From Buttiauxella warmboldiae (GTDB taxonomy: Bacteria > Pseudomonadota > Gammaproteobacteria > Enterobacterales > Enterobacteriaceae): 64,000 nt of DNA. The notes beneath the pieces are model-generated. The model worked only from the letters and a program-made list of their open reading frames with translations, was not told the DNA's origin and searched no databases. The first letter of the stretch is position 1. Every line of letters begins with the position of its first letter. A program made the translations under genes and the position numbers. This document shows, piece after piece, positions 47,473 to 59,128 of this stretch. The stretch is taken from positions 18,328 through 82,327 of the forward strand of contig NZ_RPOH01000042.1 in assembly GCF_003818135.1 (NCBI RefSeq). Direction: 5' to 3'.

Positions 47473-50400
47473 ATGGACGTCAGTCGCAGAAAATTTTTCA
47501 AAATCTGTGCCGGCGGGATGGCAGGAACCACCGCCGCTGTACTGGGATTTTCTCCCAAAGCGGCACTTGCCGAAGTGCGCAATTATAAGCTTTTGCGCGC
47601 AAAAGAAACCCGCAACACCTGTACATACTGCTCCGTAGGCTGTGGTTTGCTGATGTATAGCCTGGGCGATGGCTCAAAAAATGCTAAATCCAGTATTTTC
47701 CATATCGAAGGCGACCCGGATCATCCGGTTAACCGTGGGGCGTTATGCCCGAAAGGCGCGGGCCTGCTGGATTATATCCACAGCGAAAGCCGCCTGCGTT
47801 ACCCGGAATATCGCGCGCCTGGTTCCGATAAATGGCAGCGCATCAGCTGGGAAGACGCTTTCTCGCGCATTTCTCGCCTGATGAAAGCCGACCGCGACGC
47901 CAACTTCATTGAGAAAAACGAGCACAACGTCACGGTCAACCGCTGGCTCTCCACCGGCATGCTGTGCGCTTCGGCGGCCAGCAATGAAACCGGGATGCTG
48001 ACACAAAAATTTGTCCGTTCCCTGGGCATGTTAGCGGTAGATAACCAGGCGCGCGTCTGACACGGACCAACGGTAGCAAGTCTTGCTCCAACATTTGGTC
48101 GCGGTGCGATGACCAACCACTGGGTTGATATCAAAAACGCCAACGTGGTGATGGTGATGGGCGGCAACGCCGCAGAAGCTCACCCGGTAGGTTTCCGCTG
48201 GGCGATGGAAGCCAAAAACAACAACGACGCCACGCTGATTGTGGTCGACCCGCGCTTTACCCGCACCGCATCGGTGGCGGATATTTATGCGCCAATTCGC
48301 TCCGGCACCGACATTACCTTCCTGTCGGGCGTGATCCTATATCTGATTTCCAACAACAAAATCAACGCCGAATACGTTAAGCATTACACCAACGCCGCGC
48401 TGCTGGTGCGTGATGACTTCAGCTTTGATGACGGCCTGTTTAGCGGCTACGACGCCGAAAAACGCCAGTACGACAAAACCAGCTGGAACTATCAGTTCGA
48501 CGAGAACGGCTATGCCAGACGCGACGATACGCTGACCGACCCACGCTGCGTGTGGAATCTGCTCAAAGAGCACGTTTCCCGCTACACGCCGGAAATGGTC
48601 GAGCATATCTGCGGCACGCCGCAGGCTGATTTCCTCAAAGTATGCGAAGTACTGGCCTCCACCAGCGCCGCCGACCGTACCACCACTTTCTTGTATGCAC
48701 TGGGCTGGACGCAGCACTCCGTCGGCTCGCAGAACATCCGCACCATGGCGATGATCCAGCTGCTGCTTGGCAATATGGGTATGGCGGGCGGCGGCGTAAA
48801 CGCCCTGCGCGGGCACTCCAATATCCAGGGGCTGACCGATTTGGGTCTGCTGTCCACCAGCCTGCCGGGTTATCTGACGCTGCCGTCAGAAAAACACGCC
48901 GATCTGCAAACCTATCTGGCGGCCAACACGCCAGAAGCCACGCTGCCGGGCCAGGTGAACTATTGGGGCAACTATCCGAAGTTCTTCGTCAGCCTGATGA
49001 AAGCGTTTTATGGCGACGATGCGCAAAAGGAAAACAACTGGGGCTACGACTGGCTGCCGAAGTGGGATCAGGCCTACGACGTGCTGAAGTATTTCGACAT
49101 GATGGACCGCAATAAAGTGAGCGGTTACATCTGCCAGGGCTTTAACCCGGTAGCGTCGTTCCCGGATAAAAACAAGATTGTAGCAAGCCTCAGCAAGCTG
49201 AAATATCTGGTGATTATCGACCCGTTAGTCACTGAAACGTCTAATTTCTGGCAGAACCACGGCGAGATGAACGACGTGAACCCGGCGGCGATTCAGACCG
49301 AAGTGTTCCGTTTGCCATCCACCTGTTTTGCTGAAGAAGACGGATCAATTGCCAACTCCGGGCGCTGGTTACAGTGGCACTGGAAAGGCGCGGATGCACC
49401 GGGTGAAGCCCGCAACGACGGTGAAATCCTGGCGGGAATTTATCATAAAATCCGCGAGCTTTATCGCACCGAAGGCGGCAAGGGCGCTGAGCCATTGCTG
49501 AAAATGGGCTGGCATTACGAGCAGCCTGACCATCCTGAATCTGAAGAAGTCGCCAAAGAGAACAACGGCTACGCGCTGGAAGACCTGTTCGATACCAACG
49601 GTAATTTAGTGGCGAAAAAAGGCCAGCTTCTGGACTCCTTCGCGCAGTTGCGTGACGACGGCTCCACGGCTTCCGCCTGCTGGATTTATACCGGCAGCTG
49701 GACGACGAAAGGCAACCAGATGGCGAATCGCGATAACGCCGATCCTTCCGGGCTTGGCAACACCCTGGGCTGGGCCTGGGCGTGGCCGCTTAACCGCCGC
49801 ATTCTCTACAACCGCGCGTCAGCCGATCCACAGGGCAACCCGTGGGATGCGAAACGTATGCTGATTAAGTGGAACGGCGTGAAGTGGGTCGGGAACGATA
49901 TCCCGGACTACAACACGGCGGCACCGGGCAGCGGCGTTGGGCCATTTATCATGCAGCAGGAAGGTTTAGGCCGCCTGTTTGCTATCAATAAAATGGCCGA
50001 AGGCCCGTTCCCGGAACACTACGAGCCGTTTGAAACGCCGCTGGGCACCAACCCGCTGCACCCGAAGGTAGTATCGAACCCGGCGGCTCGCCTGTATGAA
50101 GCCGATGCCAAACGCATGGGCAAACGCCACGAGTTCCCGTACGTCGGCACCACCTATCGCCTGACCGAGCACTTCCACACCTGGACCAAGCACTCGCGGC
50201 TTAACGCGATTGCACAACCCGAGCAGTTTGTGGAAATCAGCGAGGCGCTTGCAAAAGCCAAAGGCATTAGCAACGGCGACCGCGTAAAAGTCAGCAGCAA
50301 GCGCGGGTTTATTCGTGCCGTTGCGGTAGTCACGCCGCGCCTGCAAACGCTGAAAGCTGGCGGGCAGGAAGTGGAAACCGTCGGTATTCCGCTGCACTGG

Positions 50401-50520
50401 GGCTTTGAAGGCGCCGCGCGTAAAGGCTATCTCGCCAACACGCTAACGCCTTCGGTCGGTGACGCCAACTCGCAAACGCCAGAGTACAAGGCGTTTCTGG
50501 TCAACATTGAGAAGGCGTAA
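47473..50520 (+). CDS. fdnG: Formate dehydrogenase-N alpha subunit (selenocysteine, nitrate-inducible)
   Basis: Periplasmic molybdopterin subunit that oxidises formate; electrons pass through FdnH and FdnI to menaquinone for nitrate respiration. One CDS of 1015 residues with in-frame TGA at 48058-48060 read as selenocysteine, residue 196 ([14 protein letters not shown]), the same position as in E. coli. The twin-arginine signal is SRRKFFK and the N-terminal [4Fe-4S] motif is CTYCSVGC. Similarity to FdnG continues unbroken on both sides of the TGA, so it is not a pseudogene. Start ATG at 47473 follows GAGG. Upstream FNR and NarL-type sites favour FdnG over the FdoG paralogue. Confidence 0.95.
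48058..48100 (+). promoter_or_regulatory. Selenocysteine codon and bacterial SECIS hairpin in fdnG
   Basis: The TGA at 48058-48060 is followed 14 bases later by AGCAA-GTC-TTGCT (48075-48087), a short stem with a G/U-containing apical loop at the distance expected for a SelB-binding bSECIS element. selA, selB and selC are not in the window but must exist elsewhere. Confidence 0.8.
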
Positions 50521-50531
50521 GGAGCGAACTC

Positions 50532-51416
50532 ATGTCCATGCAATCTCAGGATATTATCAAGCGTTCGGCTACCAACGGCTTTACGCCGCCGCCGCAGGCT
50601 CGTGACTTCAAAGAAGAAGTCGCCAAGCTGATTGACGTCTCAAGCTGTATTGGCTGTAAAGCCTGTCAGGTCGCCTGTTCTGAGTGGAACGACATCCGCG
50701 ATGAAGTCGGTCACTGCGTCGGGGTTTACGATAACCCCGCCGATTTGAGCGCCAAATCCTGGACCTTAATGCGCTTTAGCGAAACCACGCAAAACGGCAA
50801 GCTGGAGTGGCTTATCCGCAAGGATGGCTGCATGCACTGTGAAGATCCGGGCTGCCTGAAGGCCTGCCCGTCTGCCGGCGCCATTATTCAGTATGCCAAC
50901 GGCATCGTCGATTTTCAGTCGGAACATTGTATTGGCTGCGGCTACTGTATCGCCGGTTGCCCGTTCAATATTCCGCGCCTGAATAAAGACGACAACCGCG
51001 TCTACAAATGCACGCTCTGTGTTGACCGCGTAAGCGTCGGCCAGGAGCCAGCCTGCGTGAAAACCTGCCCGACGGGCGCTATTCACTTCGGCAGCAAGAA
51101 AGAGATGCTGGAAGTTGCCGATGAACGCGTCACGAAGCTTAAAAAACGCGGGTTTGAGCATGCGGGCGTTTACAACCCGCAAGGCGTTGGCGGCACGCAT
51201 GTGATGTATGTCCTGCATCATGCTGACCAGCCGGAGCTTTACCACAATCTGCCGAAAGATCCGCAAATCGACGTGCCGATTAACCTGTGGAAAGGGATCC
51301 TCAAACCGCTGTCGGCGGCAGGCTTTATCGCCACCTTCGCCGGGCTGATTTTCCATTACATCGGTATCGGGCCGAACGAAGAGGTGGATGAAGACGAGGA
51401 GGAACATCATGATTAA
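50532..51416 (+). CDS. fdnH: Formate dehydrogenase-N iron-sulfur (beta) subunit
   Basis: Electron-transfer subunit of 294 residues, as in E. coli. Four [4Fe-4S] binding groups are visible: [35 protein letters not shown] and the CTLC...ACVKTC group. A single C-terminal transmembrane helix ([17 protein letters not shown]) anchors it from the periplasmic side. It starts 11 bases after fdnG and overlaps fdnI by 8 bases. Confidence 0.96.
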   Translation: MSMQSQDIIKRSATNGFTPPPQARDFKEEVAKLIDVSSCIGCKACQVACSEWNDIRDEVGHCVGVYDNPADLSAKSWTLMRFSETTQNGKLEWLIRKDGCMHCEDPGCLKACPSAGAIIQYANGIVDFQSEHCIGCGYCIAGCPFNIPRLNKDDNRVYKCTLCVDRVSVGQEPACVKTCPTGAIHFGSKKEMLEVADERVTKLKKRGFEHAGVYNPQGVGGTHVMYVLHHADQPELYHNLPKDPQIDVPINLWKGILKPLSAAGFIATFAGLIFHYIGIGPNEEVDEDEEEHHD

Positions 51417-52065
51417 GCAGAGCAAATCGATTGTCAGGACCAAATTTATCGACCGTGCCTGCCACTGGACGGTGGTGATTTGCTTCTTTCTGGTGTCGCT
51501 TTCCGGTATCGCGCTGTTCTTCCCGACGCTGCAATGGTTGACGGAAACCTTCGGCACCCCGCAGATGGGGCGAATTCTGCACCCGTTCTTTGGCGTGCTG
51601 ATTTTCGTGGCGCTGATGTTTATGTTTGTGCGTTTCGTGCATCACAATATCCCGGAAAAGCAGGACTGGCCGTGGGTGAAAAACATTGTTGAAGTGCTGA
51701 AAGGCAACGAACATAAAGTGGCGGACGTCGGCAAATATAACGCCGGGCAGAAGATGATGTTCTGGACCATCATGAGCATGATTTTCGTCCTGCTGGTGAC
51801 CGGCGTGATTATCTGGCGCCCTTACTTTGCCCAACACTTCCCCATCAAACTGGTGCGCTACAGCCTGCTGATCCACGCAACCGTCGCCATTATTTTGATT
51901 CACGCCATTCTGATTCATATCTATATGGCGTTCTGGGTCAAAGGCTCGATTAAAGGGATGATCGTCGGCAAAGTGAGCCGCCGCTGGGCGCAGAAGCACC
52001 ATCCGCGCTGGTATCGCGCCGTTCTTGCCAAAGAGGCGAAGAAAGAGAGTACCGAAGGTTTGTAA
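51409..52065 (+). CDS. fdnI: Formate dehydrogenase-N cytochrome b556 (gamma) subunit
   Basis: Inner-membrane dihaem cytochrome that passes electrons to menaquinone. It has 218 residues and four transmembrane helices, with haem-ligand histidines in [19 protein letters not shown] and the [19 protein letters not shown] helix. The ATG at 51409 overlaps the end of fdnH. The E. coli protein is 217 residues. Confidence 0.95.
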   Translation: MIKQSKSIVRTKFIDRACHWTVVICFFLVSLSGIALFFPTLQWLTETFGTPQMGRILHPFFGVLIFVALMFMFVRFVHHNIPEKQDWPWVKNIVEVLKGNEHKVADVGKYNAGQKMMFWTIMSMIFVLLVTGVIIWRPYFAQHFPIKLVRYSLLIHATVAIILIHAILIHIYMAFWVKGSIKGMIVGKVSRRWAQKHHPRWYRAVLAKEAKKESTEGL

Positions 52066-52079
52066 TTCCCAGCCCGCTT

Positions 52080-52109
52080 TCCCCGGTGAATGACCACCGG
52101 GGAGATTTG
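52080..52109 (+). terminator. Intrinsic terminator after fdnI
   Basis: A perfect stem CCCCGGTG/CACCGGGG extended by a T-A pair, loop AATGAC, is followed by GATTTGT. Confidence 0.75.
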
Positions 52110-52176
52110 TATCAGCGGTTAATTTCCCGGACAATGGCCTTTTAGCGGCGTTGATAACCCCCGGTGAAACACTGAT

Positions 52177-52428
52177 ATGAAACACCCTCTTGAAACCCTG
52201 ATAAGCGCCGGCAGTATTTTGCTGCTGGCCTTTTTCTCCTGCCTGCTGCTTCCCGCCCCAGCGCTCTCTATTGAACAGGCACAGAAACTGATTAAAACGC
52301 TCCATCTGCTGGATATGAACCAGCTTTACACCCTTATTTTCTGCCTGTGGTTCCTGGCCCTGGGGGCAATTGAATATTTTGTGATTCGCTTTATCTGGCG
52401 GCGCTGGTTTTCAATTAACAGGGATTGA
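52177..52428 (+). CDS. ybdJ: YbdJ, DUF1158 small membrane protein
   Basis: 83 residues with two transmembrane segments, closely similar to E. coli YbdJ (MKHPLETL..., FCLWFLALGAIEYFV, RFIWRRWFS). Function is unknown. In E. coli it lies beside ybdF and ybdK; here ybdG intervenes and neither ybdF nor nfsB is present. Confidence 0.92.
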   Translation: MKHPLETLISAGSILLLAFFSCLLLPAPALSIEQAQKLIKTLHLLDMNQLYTLIFCLWFLALGAIEYFVIRFIWRRWFSINRD

Positions 52429-52495
52429 CAGAGCTGCGTCGGGTGAATAAGCGACTAGCGCCCCCTTCTACCAGTTGGCGCTACGCTTAACCGCT

Positions 52496-53743
52496 CTACA
52501 AAGAGTTCGGCAACACAATCGAACGAATATCGTTGCCGGTGGGCGCCTGATGAATACGCAGGCCAAATTGATCGACTACGGCAAAGATATGCTCGAAGAT
52601 ATCTGCCTGAATCGCTTCATACTCAAGCCAGGCGACGGTATTGGTAAAGGCATAAATTTCGATCGGCAAACCTTCGGCCCCTGGCGCTAACTGGCGCACC
52701 ATTAAGGTCATATCTTTGCGGATCCGTGGATGGTTTTGCAGATATTCGGTGAGATAGACGCGGAATGTACCAACGTTGGTCATACTGCGCGCATTAAGCA
52801 CCGACCCTCCGTCGCTATTGTGGGTGCGATTATATTCCTCAATCTCTTTGCTGCGCGCATCGATATAAGGTTTTAATAATCGTGCATTCATCAGGCGCTG
52901 AATTTCATCAGCCGCAAGAAAATGAATACTGGTGGTATCAATATTAATACTACGCTTAATACGACGGCCACCGGACTGCGACATCCCGCTCCAGTTTTTA
53001 AAAGCATCAGAAACCAGCGCATAGGTTGGAATAGTGGTAATGGTATTATCCCAGTTGCGTACTTTTACCGTCGTCAGGCCAATATCCGTTACCGCACCAT
53101 CAGCGCCAAACTTCGGCATTTCCAGCCAGTCACCCAGCTTTAACATGCGGTTTGCAGAGAGCTGAATACCGGCTACCAGGCCAAGAATGGGATCTTTAAA
53201 TACCAGCATCAGTACCGCAGCCATCGCTCCCAGGCCGCTGATAAGAATCGCTGGTGACTGGCCGATGACTCTTGAGATCATCATAATGCCGATCACCACA
53301 GAACTAATCAGTTTTACTCCCTGAAATATTCCTTTCAGTGGTATATCTGAGGTAATAGTAAATTTCTGTGAGAAATTATAAATAACGTCCAGCAGGGAAA
53401 ATAACGACAGCAGGGAATACAGCATAATCCATAGCTGTGCGCCAATAATCAATATCTCGCTTACGTCGCTGCCTTTTTGCAGCCAGAGCACCGCCTGAAT
53501 ATTAACGATGATACCTTGCAGGGTTAAAGCAAGCCGATGAAACAGCTTGTTTTCCGTAATAATTTGCAGCCATAAATTGTGGCTGGAATTAGCTCTTTTT
53601 TCAAAGGTGCGCAGCACGATGCGGTGCAGAATAAAATGTACTATCAGCGCAAACAGGAAAATAATACCGAGCACCACGAATATAGAAGTGGTGGGGTCAA
53701 GGGCCACGCCAAAAGCACTTAAAAATGAAACCAAATCTTTCAT
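52496..53743 (-). CDS. ybdG: Miniconductance mechanosensitive channel YbdG
   Basis: MscS-family inner-membrane channel of 415 residues, as in E. coli YbdG. It has five predicted transmembrane segments; the pore-lining helix carries [30 protein letters not shown]. The MscS beta-domain follows ([29 protein letters not shown]). It protects against mild osmotic down-shock. It converges with ybdJ, a TAGCGCC/GGCGCTA hairpin (about 52453-52481) lying between. Confidence 0.94.
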   Translation of the reverse strand: MKDLVSFLSAFGVALDPTTSIFVVLGIIFLFALIVHFILHRIVLRTFEKRANSSHNLWLQIITENKLFHRLALTLQGIIVNIQAVLWLQKGSDVSEILIIGAQLWIMLYSLLSLFSLLDVIYNFSQKFTITSDIPLKGIFQGVKLISSVVIGIMMISRVIGQSPAILISGLGAMAAVLMLVFKDPILGLVAGIQLSANRMLKLGDWLEMPKFGADGAVTDIGLTTVKVRNWDNTITTIPTYALVSDAFKNWSGMSQSGGRRIKRSINIDTTSIHFLAADEIQRLMNARLLKPYIDARSKEIEEYNRTHNSDGGSVLNARSMTNVGTFRVYLTEYLQNHPRIRKDMTLMVRQLAPGAEGLPIEIYAFTNTVAWLEYEAIQADIFEHIFAVVDQFGLRIHQAPTGNDIRSIVLPNSL

Positions 53744-53967
53744 AATAACTCCTTACTAAACAGCGCCTATCATGATAGCAAGCGAATCCATGTGCAACTT
53801 TTAGCCCGTATTTAATTAGCTGAATATTCTTTACAAGATTACCATTGCATTTATCTGTAATGGTTAATTGCGTTCGGTGTTAACCAGATAAAAAGAGGGG
53901 GACAAGGGTCGTTTGCCGATGGCTGGCTATACTCAATTCACGAACGTATCAATAGTGAGAGCCCTGT

Positions 53968-55086
53968 ATGCCATTAAGTGATTTTGTTCATTCAGACCCG
54001 TATACCCTCGGCATTGAGCTGGAATTGCAAATCATCAATCCTCCCGCCAACGATCTCAGCCAGGATTCATCGCTGCTGATTGAGTCGCTAAAAGGCGCGG
54101 TGGCCGCGGGCGAAGTCAAACATGACATCACGGAAAGTATGCTGGAGATCGCAACCGGAGTCTGTGCCGATGTCGCACAGGCTTATTCGCAGCTTTCAGA
54201 TTTGCGCAAGCATGTTCTGCAATCGGCAGGTCAACATCGCCTGGCCATTTGCGGCGGGGGAACTCATCCTTTTCAAAAGTGGCAGCGCCAGGAGGTCTGC
54301 CAGAGCGAGCGCTATAGCAAAACCCTTGAGCTATACGGCTATTTAATGAAACAGGCTACGGTATTTGGCCAGCATGTGCATGTGGGATGTGAAAACGAAG
54401 AGGACGCCATCTATTTGCTGCATGGCCTGGCGCGCTTTGTGCCGCACGTTATCGCGCTGTCAGCCTCATCACCTTATATTCAGGGGGCCGATACCACCTA
54501 TGCTTCATCGCGCCTGAATATCTTCTCGGCGTTCCCGGATAACGGCCCGGCCCCTTTTGTGAGCGACTGGAATGAGTTTAAATGGATGTACCAGCGCCTC
54601 GAATCCAGCAGCATCGTACAGTCGATGAAAGATCTCCACTGGGATATTCGCCCCAGCCCAAAATTTGGCACCGTGGAGGTGCGCGTGATGGATACTCCTC
54701 TGACCATTACGCGGGCGGTACATATCGCCGGGTTTATTCAGGCGCTGGCCTATTGGCTGCTAAGCGAGCGCCCGTTTGTTCCGCGTTCGGAAGATTACCT
54801 GCTCTACCGCTTTAACCGTTTTCAGGCCTGCCGTTTTGGGCTGGCAGGGACTCTGACCGAAGTCCGCACCGGCGAGCAACGCACTCTGGCGGAAGATATT
54901 TTACCCCTGCTGGACACTCTCGCCCCCTATGCGGCGCAGCTCAGGGCAACATCAGCAATAGAGGCCGTTGAAGGCTATGTGCGTAATAACCACAGCGATA
55001 CCCGCCGCATTCGCCAGTTTATCGCTGAAGGCGGGCTTTTAACTGAGCTAATGCGCAAACACTGCGAGATTTGGGCCAGCGAATAA
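53968..55086 (+). CDS. ybdK: Carboxylate-amine ligase YbdK (GCS2 type)
   Basis: 372 residues, as in E. coli. It belongs to the glutamate-cysteine ligase type 2 superfamily and has weak gamma-glutamylcysteine synthetase activity in vitro; natural substrate unknown. Visible motifs are [31 protein letters not shown] and [15 protein letters not shown]. It is the last core gene before the CRISPR-Cas locus. Confidence 0.94.
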   Translation: MPLSDFVHSDPYTLGIELELQIINPPANDLSQDSSLLIESLKGAVAAGEVKHDITESMLEIATGVCADVAQAYSQLSDLRKHVLQSAGQHRLAICGGGTHPFQKWQRQEVCQSERYSKTLELYGYLMKQATVFGQHVHVGCENEEDAIYLLHGLARFVPHVIALSASSPYIQGADTTYASSRLNIFSAFPDNGPAPFVSDWNEFKWMYQRLESSSIVQSMKDLHWDIRPSPKFGTVEVRVMDTPLTITRAVHIAGFIQALAYWLLSERPFVPRSEDYLLYRFNRFQACRFGLAGTLTEVRTGEQRTLAEDILPLLDTLAPYAAQLRATSAIEAVEGYVRNNHSDTRRIRQFIAEGGLLTELMRKHCEIWASE

Positions 55087-55242
55087 CTTTCTTTTTTTCA
55101 TTGAATAATATAAATCCGACATCTCGACTGCATCACAGTTGACAGCGAAAATATCAGCCGCATGACCGGATTAGTTAATTATTATTAATCTTTTCTGCGG
55201 CTTATTTAAACTAAATAGCACTTACCACAAGCTACGGAATAC

Positions 55243-55272
55243 CTCACGCCACACAACATTGTATGGCGTGAG
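55243..55272 (-). terminator. Hairpin after cas6f
   Basis: A perfect 9-bp stem CTCACGCCA/TGGCGTGAG with a 12-base loop stands a few bases beyond the cas6f stop. It lacks a clear U-run on the minus strand. No CRISPR repeats lie between it and ybdK. Confidence 0.55.
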
Positions 55273-55278
55273 AAAGAG

Positions 55279-55833
55279 TTAAAACCAGGGAATGGTGGTG
55301 GCGCCACTTAACCCATAGCTACTGAACGTTCCCGTCACCGGGGAGGTTTGCAGTTCACCATGGCAAATAAATAGCCGGAAATGCTGCCCGTTCGACAGGC
55401 TTTTCAACGGTAAAAAAGGCAGGCTACTCGACTGAGTACGAATTTGCGCCACACGTTGTTCAGCCTCCTCTTCAGTCAGCCAGCCCTTACGCACAGAGCG
55501 GCGCATCAGGCGTTCAGCATTGCTTTTTACCTGCACGCGATTCACCGTACGCCAGCCAGCTACCGCCGGAACAGGGGCTATGGCCGCAACAGAACAATAA
55601 TCCTGAAAACCAGCATGCCAACGGGTAGCATCCAGCTCTTCAAGTGCTTGCTGGCAACCATGCAAACGAAGCACGCCGCCAGGCGTTTTCCCGTACTCAG
55701 GGAAACTAATGCCAATATCTCCACTCCTGCGCGCAGCCAGCGCCAGATGCAGTCTGGCAAATAGCGCTGCCATCAGCATTGGCTGCTGGAATTCAAGATG
55801 CGGCAAAATACGGATCTCCTGATAGCTCTCCAT
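55279..55833 (-). CDS. cas6f: Type I-F CRISPR endoribonuclease Cas6f (Csy4)
   Basis: Cuts the pre-crRNA at the base of the repeat hairpin and stays on the crRNA as part of the Csy complex. The ATG at 55833 follows AAGGAG and gives 184 residues, near the family length of about 187. The general base falls at His29 (LFARLHLAL), the same number as in Pseudomonas Csy4. The C-terminal glycine-containing segment (FSSYGLSGATTIPWF) is typical. It is the last gene of the operon, 10 bases after csy3. Confidence 0.95.
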   Translation of the reverse strand: MESYQEIRILPHLEFQQPMLMAALFARLHLALAARRSGDIGISFPEYGKTPGGVLRLHGCQQALEELDATRWHAGFQDYCSVAAIAPVPAVAGWRTVNRVQVKSNAERLMRRSVRKGWLTEEEAEQRVAQIRTQSSSLPFLPLKSLSNGQHFRLFICHGELQTSPVTGTFSSYGLSGATTIPWF

Positions 55834-55843
55834 CGGCGGCTCC

Positions 55844-56845
55844 TTATTCAGCTTTTTCACCAAACACACCGCCACGGATCAGCACCGCCATGACGTAGTG
55901 CTGTTGCTCTGGGGCAGGCTTACTGCCTCTGGTTACCCAGTTATCCAGAAGGGTGTAAAAATCCATCTTCTCTTTTGGCTGGCGGCAGGCAATACCGCGG
56001 CTGGTAACCGAACCGTAAGGCTCCACGGCAATAGCGCCCAAAGACTCTACCAGCGGATGCCAGGTATCAATAGTGCGCAGCGCGTTCCCTACTTTCTGGG
56101 AGTGAAGCGCTGCGACATCATTGACCTGATATAACACTTTGCTTTTGCTGCTGTTACTGTCCAGCACCAGCTCCTGAGACGGGAAGACCTCCTGCCCTTC
56201 GCCCAGACGCACATAAGCCTCAACGTCGAGCAATAGGAAAGTATCGCCATTCAGGCCACGCGCAATCTCATCGGCCAGCTCTTTAACTGCGCCATCACGA
56301 TTAGTAAAATCCCGCAGCGGGAAGTCGTGTGCGTTAAACTCCCAGCTTTTCTCATTGCTCTTCTTCACCAACACACGAATATGTTCAGCACCGACTCGGT
56401 TGCGCCACAAAAAACGCCCGTTCGCCAGGTTGGATGCGTAACGCAGCGCCAGTTCAGTAAAACCATGCTCGCTGACATAACCCTCAATCACTTCCTGCAA
56501 TGCATCCTGATAGTTCCTGTCATTACAGACAGCAGGCGTCGACAGGTTCCCCAACACACGTAGGGTAAATGACATTTTTAAAGTATCGGCATCGGCAGGA
56601 AGCGCTGCGACATCCACACGTTGCAGGTTAGCTTTCTGGATCTCAGCATCCAGTTTTGCCGGGTCGCTGACCAGCGCGTTTTTCAGGCGGTTAGAGATGG
56701 TGCCACGCACCGCCTTTTCCTGAATACGCACGGGCTGCCAGTCATTGCCCTGCCAGTTGCCGGCAAACATAACCGCATCGGAGTTTGCCAGTTTACGTTC
56801 AAAAGCCAGTACCGAAGCCGTTTTGATAACAGAAGTTTTAGCCAT
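55844..56845 (-). CDS. csy3: Type I-F Csy3 (Cas7f) backbone subunit
   Basis: Forms the six-subunit filament that holds the spacer part of crRNA in the surveillance complex. The 333 residues match the family, with [19 protein letters not shown] near the start and [20 protein letters not shown] near the end. It is 11 bases downstream of csy2 and 10 bases upstream of cas6f. Confidence 0.94.
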   Translation of the reverse strand: MAKTSVIKTASVLAFERKLANSDAVMFAGNWQGNDWQPVRIQEKAVRGTISNRLKNALVSDPAKLDAEIQKANLQRVDVAALPADADTLKMSFTLRVLGNLSTPAVCNDRNYQDALQEVIEGYVSEHGFTELALRYASNLANGRFLWRNRVGAEHIRVLVKKSNEKSWEFNAHDFPLRDFTNRDGAVKELADEIARGLNGDTFLLLDVEAYVRLGEGQEVFPSQELVLDSNSSKSKVLYQVNDVAALHSQKVGNALRTIDTWHPLVESLGAIAVEPYGSVTSRGIACRQPKEKMDFYTLLDNWVTRGSKPAPEQQHYVMAVLIRGGVFGEKAE

Positions 56846-56856
56846 GTGGTAATCCC

Positions 56857-57804
56857 CTAAAAAATATCGAAATAGTCTGAGTCGTTTGCCAGGCCATCGT
56901 CAGGCAAATCCTCATCATTCGCGGCCTGTCCGCGACAGTAATAACCGGTTGCCGTGGTGTGATAACGCCAGAACAAATCGTCTGCCTCTTTAATACGATG
57001 CACGCCGCTCCATTCGCCAATGCCGTACACCGCTTCGGCAAAGCAAAATGGCGAATCACCGTCGCGGGCGTTTGCAACCGAGCCGGGTTCATAAAGTGGA
57101 GAAATGCGCTGCCAGCCGGTCATCAACGGCACGAGATAACCAGGCTGTGGTTTTGCCTGATATGTCCACTCTGCGTCGTCTTCTGACTGCTCATCTTTTT
57201 TGGCCACCATTTTTAGCGCGGCAAAATCAAGCCAGGCATCTATCATTTCCACGGTAGGATGGCTTTGTTTGAGCAGTTGATAGTGCTCTTCAAGCCAGGG
57301 TGAGCGATCCTGCAACGCAAAGCCGGGCATCAGACTGTAACGATGGTTTTTAAAATTGCTGGTGCTGCAAACCTGCACATTGCGTAGTCTGGTAATGGTG
57401 CCGCCCGCCAGTTTTTGAGACTGACAGAGGATTTGCAAATGTGCCGCCAGTTCACGTAAGCCATTATCACCATTGGCGATTTCACCGTGGCACTCCAGCA
57501 CCAGAGAAACCGTAAGGTGCATACGCCCCTCTTCGTTAAACGAGGCGGTTTTCCCTTCGCGCGTGAGCGGATTGCGAGTCAGCGCAAACTGATAATCGCG
57601 CCCGGAGGAATAAGCATGAGCCTGATGGCGATGGCAAACCACACCGCAGCCATTCAGCCGCAACCCGTGGCTAAGCTCTAATTTGCGCGATAGCGCATGC
57701 GTATAGCCCAGAAAATGGGTTATGGAAGGAAAGCCCCAGGTTAATCCAGCTACGGCATTCGCATTTTCCACTTCCAGCCACGGCAAAATAATCACATTAC
57801 GCAT
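56857..57804 (-). CDS. csy2: Type I-F Csy2 (Cas5f) subunit
   Basis: Cas5-like subunit that binds the 5' handle of crRNA together with Csy1. The ATG at 57804 gives 315 residues; the frame is open 11 codons further, but that would lengthen the overlap with csy1. Family features are the N-terminal [20 protein letters not shown] and the [16 protein letters not shown] segment. It overlaps the csy1 stop by 8 bases, implying coupled translation. Confidence 0.94.
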   Translation of the reverse strand: MRNVIILPWLEVENANAVAGLTWGFPSITHFLGYTHALSRKLELSHGLRLNGCGVVCHRHQAHAYSSGRDYQFALTRNPLTREGKTASFNEEGRMHLTVSLVLECHGEIANGDNGLRELAAHLQILCQSQKLAGGTITRLRNVQVCSTSNFKNHRYSLMPGFALQDRSPWLEEHYQLLKQSHPTVEMIDAWLDFAALKMVAKKDEQSEDDAEWTYQAKPQPGYLVPLMTGWQRISPLYEPGSVANARDGDSPFCFAEAVYGIGEWSGVHRIKEADDLFWRYHTTATGYYCRGQAANDEDLPDDGLANDSDYFDIF

Positions 57805-59119
57805 GGGGAGAGCTCCTGATAGCCTGTTCCATTTCATGCAGACGGCGGCGGAAAAGTGGTTTGCCCTGCCATTCGCGCCGTTCAGTTTTGCCCACGTTTA
57901 ACTCTGCGCGTCGCAAATGACTGTTCAGCCATAGCGCAAAATCATCGGCAACGGCGTCCTGCCAGTCGTCTTTTTCCCGCTCAAGACGAAACGCTTCGTC
58001 AGTTTCTGCCCGCCACGGGTCGAGCCACAGTTGCTGGTGAGGTTTAAGCTGACATTTTTCATTCTGAGTCCAGGCTGACCATTCTTCGCATTGAATATCT
58101 GCGGCCAGACTGAAGAGTACGTCAATGATTTCATCAATGTAGCGATCGCGTGCGCGGCGAATAAGGTAATTATTGGTATCACCAGTATTGATTAAGAGCC
58201 CTATAAGGCGGCGACGTATTTCACGCGTGGAGCGTTCAAATGGCCCCTGCCCAAACAGCGTTTTGCTGCCGTATGGAGGATGGCTTTGCTGCTCCCACTG
58301 AGGTGGAGCGCAAGCAAGCAACCACACTCGTCCACCACGAGAACTGTTTAATGCGGAGATATTCTGCGGTTTAGTGCCGCCAAAATTCATTACGGCGGTT
58401 TTGGGAAACATCACCAACGGCTGCGGATGCCATCTCTTTTCCTTGTGTGCCTTCCAGTTTTCTTTACTCTCTTCGCTAAACCGCAACGCCACCATACGCT
58501 GATGCAACGCCTGAGCCAGCGAAGAGGAAAACAGTGGATTAAGCAGATGGTAGCCGCCAGCAACAGGGAAATAGACCTGTTTAGCAAGCTTATGGGATGC
58601 GGGGTCTTTGGTGGTTAGCGCACGGGAAAACCCTTCAATCCACCCCGCCAGCTGCTGTTCGTTTTCAGCTAATTCAGCCAGCGCTGAGTCATCTTTCCTT
58701 TGCAGACAAGCAAGTAAAGAATCGCCGTCAATCTCAGTTTGCAGAAGCTTCGCGACATCAAGCGCGGCGGCATTTCCCACCGCATCGACGGCAGGCTTCG
58801 CCAGACTCGCGGTAGCAAGATAGCCTTCCGCTGAATTTGTTGCGCTAAAAATACTGCTGTTTTTCGCATCACCATGAGTATATTTAGCCGCGTGCGTCAC
58901 CAGGCTAATTTGCCCGGCACGATAGGCCGCATCCGTTAACCACGCCCGAGTTTCATAGCGCAGTTCCAGCTCGCGACGCTCCTGTGATATCTGGCTTTCA
59001 AGCGCTGCATCTGTGCCGTGCAACCGCTTTGCCGCCTCTTTATCGAAAGCTTCCAGCTTGGTTTGACGTCGCCCTGAGATATAGCTAACGATAAATTCCG
59101 TTAGTCCTCTTTGTGACAT
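57797..59119 (-). CDS. csy1: Type I-F Csy1 (Cas8f) large subunit
   Basis: Large subunit that recognises the PAM and recruits Cas2-3. The 440 residues carry family blocks such as HGDAKNSSIF, KPQNISALNSSRGGRVWLL and EIRRRLIGLLI. AAGGAG precedes the ATG at 59119 by five bases; a GTG two codons upstream (59125) would overlap the ribosome site. It follows cas3 by 9 bases. Confidence 0.94.
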   Translation of the reverse strand: MSQRGLTEFIVSYISGRRQTKLEAFDKEAAKRLHGTDAALESQISQERRELELRYETRAWLTDAAYRAGQISLVTHAAKYTHGDAKNSSIFSATNSAEGYLATASLAKPAVDAVGNAAALDVAKLLQTEIDGDSLLACLQRKDDSALAELAENEQQLAGWIEGFSRALTTKDPASHKLAKQVYFPVAGGYHLLNPLFSSSLAQALHQRMVALRFSEESKENWKAHKEKRWHPQPLVMFPKTAVMNFGGTKPQNISALNSSRGGRVWLLACAPPQWEQQSHPPYGSKTLFGQGPFERSTREIRRRLIGLLINTGDTNNYLIRRARDRYIDEIIDVLFSLAADIQCEEWSAWTQNEKCQLKPHQQLWLDPWRAETDEAFRLEREKDDWQDAVADDFALWLNSHLRRAELNVGKTERREWQGKPLFRRRLHEMEQAIRSSPHA

Positions 59120-59128
59120 ATTCACTCC

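Noticed and set aside
47428..48060. fdnG as two genes or a pseudogene because of TGA at 48058
   Set aside because: Similarity continues through the TGA in frame, at the known selenocysteine position 196, with a SECIS-like hairpin after it.
55087..55278. Second CRISPR array on the cas6f side
   Set aside because: No copy of the repeat or its CTGCC/GGCAG stem is present; only a plain hairpin.
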